Assembly (NCBI RefSeq): GCF_006337165.1
Contig: NZ_CP040896.1
Location: 806,001-870,000 of the forward strand
Direction of reading: 5' to 3'
DNA length: 64,000 nt
From: Hymenobacter jejuensis
GTDB lineage: Bacteria > Bacteroidota > Bacteroidia > Cytophagales > Hymenobacteraceae
This document shows, one piece after another, positions 33,453-40,264 of this stretch. The translations under genes were made by a program, and so were the position numbers. The notes under the pieces were generated by a model. The model did not search any database. It was not told the origin of the DNA and was given only the letters and a program-made list of their open reading frames with translations. The number at the start of each line of letters is the position of its first letter. Positions within the stretch are counted from its first letter, which is position 1.

Positions 33453-33482
33453 ACAGCGGGCGGAAACGCGTTCCCGCCCCTA
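33453..33482. repeat. GC-rich dispersed element, copy 2
   Basis: GGGCGGAAACG (33458-33468) and CGTTCCCGCCC (33469-33479) pair with one mismatch. It lies just before the ABC exporter start and shares CAGCGGGCGG and CCGCCCCTA with the element at 12185-12213. A separate stem CCGTTGTTG / CAACAACGG (33401-33438) lies upstream. Confidence 0.35.
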
Positions 33483-33491
33483 TCCGACTAT

Positions 33492-35324
33492 ATGGCCAGA
33501 AGTGGATTGAATACGAGTGGCAACGTCGGCAGCGACGTGCCAAAAGTCAAACTAACCAAAGAGAGTTTTCAGCGGAGCCTGCGGATTTTCCGTTACGTGC
33601 TGCCGTACCGCGTCAAATTTATTCTCGGCATGGCGCTGCTGGCCTTGTCGAGCGGCACGTTCATGGCTTTTCCGTGGGTAGCCGGCAAACTCGTGGACGC
33701 CGCTAACGGCAAGCGCGTCACCACTCCCGGCGGTATCACCTTGGATATCAATCGGATAGCTTTGGTGCTGTTTGGCGTTATTCTGATGCAGGGGATTTTC
33801 TCCTTCGGACGCATCTACTTTTTTACGCAGGTCAGCGAATTTACCGTGCGCGACATTCGCAAAGCGCTGTACAATAAGTTCATGACCTTGCCGATCCCGT
33901 TTTTTGAAACGCACCGCGTCGGCGAAATCACCTCGCGCATCACCTCCGACGTGGGGCAGATTCAAGACACCTTTTCGCTGACGCTGGCCGAATTTTTCCG
34001 CCAGATCGTGACGCTCGTCGTCAGCACCATCTTGATTATGGTGGCCTCGGTGAAGCTGTCGCTGTTTATGTTGGCTACGTTTCCGGTACTGGTACTGCTC
34101 GCCTTTGTATTTGGCCGCAGCATTCGCAAGCTGGCCAAAACCACCCAAGACGAGCTGGCCAAAACCAACGTCATCGTGGAAGAAACGCTGCAAGCCATCA
34201 ACACAGTGAAAGCGTTTACCAACGAGCTGTTTGAAGTCGGCCGCTACAATTCATCGCTGAATAAAGCGGTGAAGGCGGCTTTGCAGAGCAACCTCTACCG
34301 CGGGGCTTTTGTGTCGTTCGTGATTATTGGCCTTTTCGGCGGCATTATTCTGGTGCTGTGGCGTGGTGCTTCGCTGGTTTATGCGGGCGAACTCACTCAG
34401 GGTCAATTGGTTTCGTTTATCATCTACACCGCCTTTATTGGCGCCTCGGTGGGTGGCTTGGGCGAAATGTACGGCAAGGTGCAAAGCACGCTGGGTGCTT
34501 CCGAGCGCATTCTGGAAATCCTGGGCGAGCCGAGCGAACCTACGCACAAGCCGCGCATCGCGGGTATAGCTCCGCTATCCGTTCGCGGCGATATTGACTA
34601 CCAAAACGTGGCTTTCCGCTATCCGACGCGTCCTGATCTGGCCGTCCTGAAGGACATCAACTTTGAGATTCAGGCCGGTGAAAAGATCGCGCTGGTTGGG
34701 CCTAGCGGGGCGGGTAAGTCGACTATCGTACAGCTGCTCATGCAGTTTTACGAGCTAAGCGGCGGTAAAATCCTGATCGACGGCCGCGAAGTGCGCCAGT
34801 ACGACCTCACCGAATTGCGTCGCCACATTGGCATTGTGCCACAGGAAACCTTGCTTTTCGGCGGAACCATCCGTGAAAACATCGCCTACGGCAAAACCGA
34901 CGCCACCGACGCCGAAATCACGGCTGCCGCTCGCAAAGCCAATGCTTGGCAGTTTATTTCCTCCTTCCCCGAAGGCCTCGATACGGTGGTGGGCGAGCGC
35001 GGCATCAAGCTTTCGGGCGGGCAGCGCCAGCGCGTGGCCATCGCCCGCGCCATCCTGAAAAACCCGGCTATCCTGATTCTCGACGAAGCTACTTCCTCTC
35101 TCGATTCGGAGTCGGAAAAGCTGGTTCAAGGCGCTATGGACGAGCTGATGCAGAACCGCACCAGCATCATCATCGCTCACCGCCTTAGTACCATCCGCAA
35201 AGTCGATAAGATCTTGGTGATCGAAGGCGGCCGCATCGTCGAGCAAGGCACCCACGACGAACTGAGCCACAACGAAAACGGCCTGTATGCGAATCTGCTG
35301 AAGTTGCAGTTTGAGTTGAGTTAA
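33492..35324 (+). CDS. ABC exporter, MsbA-like half-transporter
   Basis: The 610-residue protein fuses six transmembrane helices (about residues 40-330) to one ATPase domain, so it acts as a homodimer in the inner membrane. Walker A is GPSGAGKS near 403-410, the signature motif is LSGGQRQRVAIARAI near 506, Walker B is ILILDEATSSLDS near 530, and the switch histidine is in IIIAHRLSTIRK. The family exports lipids, drugs or peptides; MsbA flips lipid A, but assignment needs phylogeny. A strong terminator follows. Confidence 0.93.
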   Translation: MARSGLNTSGNVGSDVPKVKLTKESFQRSLRIFRYVLPYRVKFILGMALLALSSGTFMAFPWVAGKLVDAANGKRVTTPGGITLDINRIALVLFGVILMQGIFSFGRIYFFTQVSEFTVRDIRKALYNKFMTLPIPFFETHRVGEITSRITSDVGQIQDTFSLTLAEFFRQIVTLVVSTILIMVASVKLSLFMLATFPVLVLLAFVFGRSIRKLAKTTQDELAKTNVIVEETLQAINTVKAFTNELFEVGRYNSSLNKAVKAALQSNLYRGAFVSFVIIGLFGGIILVLWRGASLVYAGELTQGQLVSFIIYTAFIGASVGGLGEMYGKVQSTLGASERILEILGEPSEPTHKPRIAGIAPLSVRGDIDYQNVAFRYPTRPDLAVLKDINFEIQAGEKIALVGPSGAGKSTIVQLLMQFYELSGGKILIDGREVRQYDLTELRRHIGIVPQETLLFGGTIRENIAYGKTDATDAEITAAARKANAWQFISSFPEGLDTVVGERGIKLSGGQRQRVAIARAILKNPAILILDEATSSLDSESEKLVQGAMDELMQNRTSIIIAHRLSTIRKVDKILVIEGGRIVEQGTHDELSHNENGLYANLLKLQFELS

Positions 35325-35342
35325 ATAACGGTACAAAGTTGT

Positions 35343-35392
35343 AAGGCTGAGGGCAATCGCTACTTTTAGATAGCATTGTCCTCAGCCTTTTC
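35343..35392 (+). terminator. Terminator of the ABC exporter gene
   Basis: AAGGCTGAGG / CCTCAGCCTT with an extended inner stem (CAAT/ATTG, GCTA/TAGC) is followed by TTTTCTG. It ends only four bases before the next start codon. Confidence 0.8.
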
Positions 35393-35395
35393 TGT

Positions 35396-35986
35396 ATGTA
35401 CAATATCTCCATAGCTTCTAAGCACCTCAGCTATCGCTTTCGCCGCACCAGCTTTGAGCTAGGTCCGGTTGGAATTATAGGGGCTACAATTCTGCTGTTG
35501 GTAACTACTTTTCTACCAAGCCCTTCCGTTTATGCGTTCTGGCCAGAGCCTCCCATTCGGCTACCATTCTCAACTCGGTCTATTTGCTCGCTCAGGATGG
35601 GTGTACAGAGTACTATCTCTTTGGTTAAGCATGGCCGGGTATTTTTCTCAATTGACGACAAATACCAAACGGCTGTTATTGAGAAGGTTGCCAAGCAACA
35701 CGGCGTTCAACTCAGCGCAACTCAAATGGCCGAATTGCAGCAGTTACCTTACTTGGGGCTGGACTTTCGCAAGCTCCCCAAAGTTTTGTCGCTAACTCGC
35801 TTCAAGCGCTACGACCTACTGAAAGCTGGGATACCAGCAAGTTTAGCTAACAACCAGCTTTCGGAGTGCATTGAGGCTGCCGAGTCCATCGTTATGGACA
35901 AGACAAGCAGCAAACCTGATATCTATATTCGAGCCGATGCTGGCATGCCGTACGCGCAAGTAAAATGGCTTTGGGGTTTCTTTTAA
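35396..35986 (+). CDS. Divergent ExbD/TolR-like membrane protein
   Basis: I recognise a degenerate ExbD of the Bacteroidota type. One N-terminal transmembrane helix (GPVGIIGATILLLVTTFLP, about residues 23-41) is followed by VKHGRVFFSIDDKYQTAVIE, a helical insert with LPYLGLDFRKLPKVLSL, the family phrase GIPASLANNQLSECIEAA and the C-terminal DIYIRADAGMPYAQVKWLWG. ExbD normally has a proton-carrying aspartate at the start of the helix (DMTPMVD); here that stretch reads ELGPVGIIG and the aspartate is missing. No ExbB partner is adjacent. Base composition is visibly more AT-rich than neighbouring genes. It may be a non-energising relic or a repurposed protein. Confidence 0.65.
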   Translation: MYNISIASKHLSYRFRRTSFELGPVGIIGATILLLVTTFLPSPSVYAFWPEPPIRLPFSTRSICSLRMGVQSTISLVKHGRVFFSIDDKYQTAVIEKVAKQHGVQLSATQMAELQQLPYLGLDFRKLPKVLSLTRFKRYDLLKAGIPASLANNQLSECIEAAESIVMDKTSSKPDIYIRADAGMPYAQVKWLWGFF

Positions 35987-36128
35987 AGAAAAGGAATAAC
36001 CCGTTTCTACCTTGTTGCCGAAGCGAAAGAACGCGTATGGTTATAACGTTACCCAAAAGAAGAAACAACCGTTCACTGCCCTGTTTAGTAAGTAGGTGTA
36101 CTCATCAAGTCACTCCTAATATCAATCT

Positions 36129-36656
36129 TTGATTATCCAAGCCCGCCAGGTCACAATGTCAGCCGACGAATACGTGGCTGTCAACTACGAATTATGGCGT
36201 CGGCAGCCCCGCACGCGTCGGCTTAACTGGCTGCTTTACATTGCGTTGGTATTGCTCACAATCAGCTTAGTGTTAGGCATTTGGCAATATGTGCGCAACT
36301 CGGCAGCGGAAATTTCCTGGGGTTTTGTGCCGGTGTGGGCGCTAGCGGTGGCGTTTGCAATATGGCGGCCGTGGCAGGTGAAGCAGTTGTTGCGGCGCGG
36401 TTATGCCCAAAACGCCGGCTTACACCAACCCATTGATTATCAATTTGATACAAAATCGATCAAAGGTAGCAGCGTAGCAGGCACTTTTGAAACGCGTTGG
36501 AAGGCCTTACACCATGCCGTGTGCGTGGGCGATTGGCTGTTGCTTTATCCGAGTCAAGTTGCTTGTTATTACGTAGATACGCGCCGCGTTATCGGGCCAG
36601 CCACACCGGATGATTTGTTGGAGCTGGTGCATGAGCAAGGGCTGGCGGTGCATTAA
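36129..36656 (+). CDS. YcxB-like membrane protein
   Basis: Two transmembrane helices, LLYIALVLLTISLVLGIWQY and GFVPVWALAVAFAIW, follow a short cytoplasmic N terminus. The C-terminal part (IDYQFDTKSIKGSSVAGTF to VCVGDWLLLYPSQVACYYV) matches the YcxB-like fold, a small PH-like domain of unknown function. The first nine residues (IIQARQVTM) also fit the family, so I favour the TTG start at 36129 (175 residues) over ATG 36156. The codons at 36430-36450 contain TTGATTATCAATTTGAT, a copy of the palindrome core inside a coding sequence. Confidence 0.72.
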   Translation: MIIQARQVTMSADEYVAVNYELWRRQPRTRRLNWLLYIALVLLTISLVLGIWQYVRNSAAEISWGFVPVWALAVAFAIWRPWQVKQLLRRGYAQNAGLHQPIDYQFDTKSIKGSSVAGTFETRWKALHHAVCVGDWLLLYPSQVACYYVDTRRVIGPATPDDLLELVHEQGLAVH

Positions 36657-36722
36657 AAAGTGGCTGGTTGGGCGATTTGCGTATTTTTACCCATCCAATT
36701 TTCCTTTTACCCCACTCTTTTT

Positions 36723-37610
36723 ATGACAACTTCCCTCGTGAAGACTTCCCGCACCTTAGGCGCAACGCTCGTATTGGGCAGCCTGCTGCTATCTGGCCGC
36801 GCTGAAGCTCAGATCACTACGCCCCAGCCTAGCCCGTTGAGCACTGTTACCCAGCGTGTGGGCCTCACAGATATTACCATCACGTATTCGCGGCCGAGTG
36901 CGAAGGGCCGTACCGTGTTTGGCACGGTGGTGCCTTTTGGCAAACGCTGGCGCACGGGCGCTAACGCCACTACCAAAATCAAATTTTCCGACGATGTAAC
37001 CATCGAAGGCAAAAAAGTGCCGGCCGGCGAATACGGCCTCTACACCATTCCGAACAAGACCGAATGGATGGTGGTGCTCAACAAGAGCACGAAGCAAGGC
37101 GCTGACGTTGACGGCTTTAAAGACGACCAAGACGTAGCCCGTTTCCCAGCTAAGCCCTATAAACTGGGCAACAAAGTGGAAACGTTCACCGTCAACTTCG
37201 CCGACCTCACCCCTGCTACTGCCAACGTGGACATGCAGTGGGAACTGACCGGCGCCAAGTTCAAGGTCACGACCGAAGTCGATGCGAAAGTGCAGGCGCA
37301 GATCGAGGAAAAAGTAGTGAAGAACGCCAACGCCACGGCCAATGACTATGCGGCTGCGGCCGTATATTACTACGACAACAACAAAGATCTGAAGCAAGCC
37401 CTAACTTGGATTCAGAAGGCCAACGCCACCGATCCGAAGTTCTGGAACCTGCACACGCAGGCCAAAATCCAGATGAAGCTGAAGGACTTTAAAGGCGCTG
37501 TGGCCTCAGCCGAGCAATCGCGCAAACTGGCGCTGGAAGCCAAAAATGCCGAATACGTGAAGATGAACGAAGATCTGATCGCCGGTAACAAAGCACCAGC
37601 TGCGAAGTAA
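36723..37610 (+). CDS. Secreted DUF2911 family protein
   Basis: A signal peptide (residues 1-28, ending AEAQ) leads into DUF2911: VTQRVGLTDITITYSRPSAK, FGTVVPFGKRWRTGANATT, KIKFSDDVTIEGKKVPAGEY and GLYTIPNKTEWMVVLNK are its hallmarks. From about residue 190 a helical region of TPR character (ANDYAAAAVYYYDNNKDLKQ, AVASAEQSRKLALEAKNAEY) follows. The family is widespread in Bacteroidota but its function is unknown. ATG 36723 is preferred because the upstream frame would bury the signal peptide. A terminator shared with the convergent symporter follows. Confidence 0.88.
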   Translation: MTTSLVKTSRTLGATLVLGSLLLSGRAEAQITTPQPSPLSTVTQRVGLTDITITYSRPSAKGRTVFGTVVPFGKRWRTGANATTKIKFSDDVTIEGKKVPAGEYGLYTIPNKTEWMVVLNKSTKQGADVDGFKDDQDVARFPAKPYKLGNKVETFTVNFADLTPATANVDMQWELTGAKFKVTTEVDAKVQAQIEEKVVKNANATANDYAAAAVYYYDNNKDLKQALTWIQKANATDPKFWNLHTQAKIQMKLKDFKGAVASAEQSRKLALEAKNAEYVKMNEDLIAGNKAPAAK

Positions 37611-37629
37611 TCCTGTCTTCTCGATAGTC

Positions 37630-37663
37630 AAAAAGCCCGCTTAGTAATCTAAGCGGGCTTTTT
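37630..37663. terminator. Bidirectional terminator overlapping the symporter stop codon
   Basis: AAAAAGCCCGCTTAG / CTAAGCGGGCTTTTT (15 bp) encloses TAAT. The minus-strand symporter stop (37641-37643) lies in the left arm and its last codons lie in the loop and right arm. Confidence 0.93.
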
Positions 37664-39356
37664 TTATGCCTTCCTGAGGCATCACCATCTGCACTACGGC
37701 AGCGATCAGCATCACCAGCGCACAACTGATGATGTTGTACCAGAGGTAAGCGATATCGGTGGTAAAGAAGAGCAAAAACGTGAGCGATTGGGTAAGAATG
37801 GCCGCTAAAAACACGGCTTTGCTGCCAATTCGCTTCATAAAAAAAGCAACCACAAAAATCCCTAGGATGGTGCCGTAAAACAGCGAACCGAGGATGTTGA
37901 CCGCCTGAATTAGGTTTTCGAGGCGGGCGGCGAACAGCGCGAATCCGATGCCGAGCGTGCCCCATGTGACCGTAGCCCAGCGCGAGGCACTCACGCAAGC
38001 TGCTTCCGACAAATCGGGCCGCGACGGACGATATAAATCGACGATGGTGGTGGAAGCCAGCGAGTTGAGCCCCGCGGCGGCACTGCTCATGGCTGCACTC
38101 AAGACCACAGCGATGAGCAACCCCACCAGCCCGCGCGGCATGTAGTGCAGCACAAACGTCAGGAAAACATAGTCGGTGTCTTTGGCCTCGGCCGTAGGAA
38201 TTGCCTTTTTGATAAGGGCCTGGGTGTCGGTGCGCAGGCCACCGTAGGCGGCGGTAGCCGCTTGCAGTTGCGTTTGAGCGACCGTTACTTGGGCAGCATT
38301 GTCGGAGCGCAAGGCCGTAAGCAGGTTGGCAGTAGCCGCACGCTTGGCGTTGAACAGGACGGTTTGCGTTTTCTCCAACGTACGCAAAGCCGGCGCAAAC
38401 TCGGCAGAGCGTACCAAGTGCTCGCGGACAGGGCGGTTGAAGGTAATGGGAGGCTGATTGAACTGGTAAAACACGAACAAGAGCACGCCCACCAACAGAA
38501 TCCCAAACTGCATGGGCACTTTTACCAACCCGTTGAACAACAGGCCCAACCGACTTTCCGCGGCGCTTTCGCCGGAGAGGTAGCGCTGCACTTGGCTTTG
38601 GTCGGTGCCGAAATACGACAGCGCCAGAAAGAGGCCGCCCGTCATGCCGGTCCAGAAGTTGTAGCGGTCTTTCGGATCGAAGCGGAAATCAACCAGATTC
38701 AGTTTTCCTTGATTACCAGCCACTTGCATAGCATCGCCAAACCCGACGCCGGGCGGCAGATAATGCACCAGCAAGTAGCCGGCTACCACCATGCCGGTAA
38801 AAATCACGGCTACCTGGCCTTGCTGCGTAACGGCCACGGCGCGGGTGCCTCCTGCCACGGTGTAGCTAATCATCAGGCCGCCAATGAGCCAGACAGTCAG
38901 GCTGACGTTCCAGCCCAGAATGGCCGATAATACCAGCGCCGGGGCATACAGCGACAGGCCATTGCTGAGCCCGCGCTGCACCAGAAACAGCAATGCCGCC
39001 AGCGTACGCGTGCGCCGGTCGAAGCGCATTTCGAGGTATTCGTAGGCCGTAAAAACGCGTAACCGGTGATAAATCGGCACCGCTACGGCCGCAATCAGCA
39101 CCATGGCCAGCGGCAAGCCGAAGTAAAACTGAATGAAGCGCATCCCGTCGTCGTAGGCTTGGCCTGGCGTACTAAGAAAGGTGATGGCGCTGGCCTGCGT
39201 CGCGACGATGCTCAGGCCAATGCTGCCCCATTTGGCTTCGCGATTGCCCAGTAAGTAAGAATCCAGAGAATGGCCGGCGCGGTGGGTTCGCCAAGTGCCA
39301 TATCCGACAATAAACAACAGCGTGCTGCCTAGTACCAGCCAGTCGAGAGCACTCAC
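37641..39356 (-). CDS. Sodium:solute symporter, second copy (SSS family)
   Basis: The 571-residue LeuT-fold symporter has motifs YLLGNREAKWGSIGLSIVAT, AITFLSTPGQAYDDGMRF, FTAYEYLEMRFDRRTRTLAA, YTVAGGTRAVAVTQQGQVAV and SAAMSSAAAGLNSLASTTIV. Between helices it carries an inserted Ala/Gln/Thr-rich helical loop (about residues 325-400, including LLTALRSDNAAQVTVAQTQL), longer than in the first symporter. The GTG at 39356 is chosen because its four bases GTGA overlap the stop of the upstream small membrane protein; the extended frame to 39437 overlaps that gene in another phase. Substrate is unknown. It ends the PIG-L/PAP2 operon. Confidence 0.9.
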   Translation of the reverse strand: MSALDWLVLGSTLLFIVGYGTWRTHRAGHSLDSYLLGNREAKWGSIGLSIVATQASAITFLSTPGQAYDDGMRFIQFYFGLPLAMVLIAAVAVPIYHRLRVFTAYEYLEMRFDRRTRTLAALLFLVQRGLSNGLSLYAPALVLSAILGWNVSLTVWLIGGLMISYTVAGGTRAVAVTQQGQVAVIFTGMVVAGYLLVHYLPPGVGFGDAMQVAGNQGKLNLVDFRFDPKDRYNFWTGMTGGLFLALSYFGTDQSQVQRYLSGESAAESRLGLLFNGLVKVPMQFGILLVGVLLFVFYQFNQPPITFNRPVREHLVRSAEFAPALRTLEKTQTVLFNAKRAATANLLTALRSDNAAQVTVAQTQLQAATAAYGGLRTDTQALIKKAIPTAEAKDTDYVFLTFVLHYMPRGLVGLLIAVVLSAAMSSAAAGLNSLASTTIVDLYRPSRPDLSEAACVSASRWATVTWGTLGIGFALFAARLENLIQAVNILGSLFYGTILGIFVVAFFMKRIGSKAVFLAAILTQSLTFLLFFTTDIAYLWYNIISCALVMLIAAVVQMVMPQEGIKKARLDY

Positions 39357-39499
39357 GCGAACCAGCGAGTTAAGACGGTGAATAGGATTATCTCTGCTGC
39401 CAAGGCCCCCAGCACCAACGCATACCAGCCGCGCCACGAGCTAAACAACGGCGGCTTCTCTGGTCCTGCATGCTCTTTGGTGGGCAACTTGTGCTTCAT
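39353..39499 (-). CDS. 48-residue membrane protein coupled to the symporter
   Basis: The minus-strand frame begins ATG at 39499 and ends TGA at 39353-39355, giving MKHKLPTKEHAGPEK, PPLFSSWRGWYALVLGALAA and EIILFTVLTRWFA. It has a basic, cytoplasm-facing N terminus, a Trp-rich interface (SWRGWY) and a single helix. It lies 15 bp after the PAP2 stop and its TGA overlaps the GTG of the symporter, so translation is probably coupled. This recalls small subunits that accompany other sodium/solute symporters (for example YjcH with ActP), although no sequence similarity to those is claimed. An accessory subunit is the favoured inference. Confidence 0.72.
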   Translation of the reverse strand: MKHKLPTKEHAGPEKPPLFSSWRGWYALVLGALAAEIILFTVLTRWFA

Positions 39500-39514
39500 A
39501 CCTGAAAAGTAGAG

Positions 39515-40264
39515 CTAATTCTCCTTTCCGCTATCCGAAGAGCCGAGCAAACCCGAAGTTGCGGAGCGCAGCCGACGTAGCTGAAACGGTGGTCGGGGCG
39601 TAATGAACGGTAAGCGGCTGAAAAGCAGCATAATGATGCCTACTATAAACCACGCAAACAGCACATCACTCAGAAAATGCAGTTCCAGCACCATTCGCCC
39701 GGCTCCTACGAGAAGCGGCAGCACCAACAAGGGCCAGCGATACTTGGGGTAGAACCACGCCACAGGCAAAAACATGCTGAGGTATATAGCCGCGTGGCTT
39801 GAAGGAAATGAGAAATCGAGCGTAGCAGTCTGCCAAAAGCCCGCGCTCTGCCAGAAGCCGGTATCGGTCATGCCATGCAGCAGAAATATATTGGGGCGCG
39901 GGCGCCGGAAGTAAATTTTCAGCAAGTTGACGGCTACTTCGCTGTTCACCCGCGTCAGCAAAACCAGCAAAAACACCCCGGCATTGGGCGAATGCAGCCA
40001 AAACCGCCCCAACAGAAATACCAAGAACAGAATGACATACCCCGCGGGCAGGTTTCCGAGGTTGCCAAAATAAAACAGCGCCTCAAACACCATATCAACG
40101 CCCGTGGTGAGCGTTGAAAAGAACGGTCGCAGTCCCTCGTGCTGATGCAGCCAGACTGCCAGCGGCCGGTCCAGCACCAAAAGTGCGACTAAGCCCAGCA
40201 CACCGGTAGCTGCAATAAAGTACAGCAATTCGCGCCGCGGCGCTGGCTGAGGGTCCGCTGCCAT
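39515..40264 (-). CDS. PAP2 superfamily phosphatase, third copy
   Basis: The 249-residue integral membrane phosphatase has motif 1 KIYFRRPRPN, motif 2 SFPSSHAAIYLS and motif 3 GRMVLELHFLSDV, so the histidine and arginine residues are kept although motif 2 has PSSHA instead of PSGHS. It is more distant from the pair at 24.7-26.4 kb than those are from each other. Its ATG directly follows the stop of the PIG-L gene (TAAATG), which indicates translational coupling. The substrate may be an exported phosphorylated lipid or sugar. Confidence 0.92.
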   Translation of the reverse strand: MAADPQPAPRRELLYFIAATGVLGLVALLVLDRPLAVWLHQHEGLRPFFSTLTTGVDMVFEALFYFGNLGNLPAGYVILFLVFLLGRFWLHSPNAGVFLLVLLTRVNSEVAVNLLKIYFRRPRPNIFLLHGMTDTGFWQSAGFWQTATLDFSFPSSHAAIYLSMFLPVAWFYPKYRWPLLVLPLLVGAGRMVLELHFLSDVLFAWFIVGIIMLLFSRLPFITPRPPFQLRRLRSATSGLLGSSDSGKEN

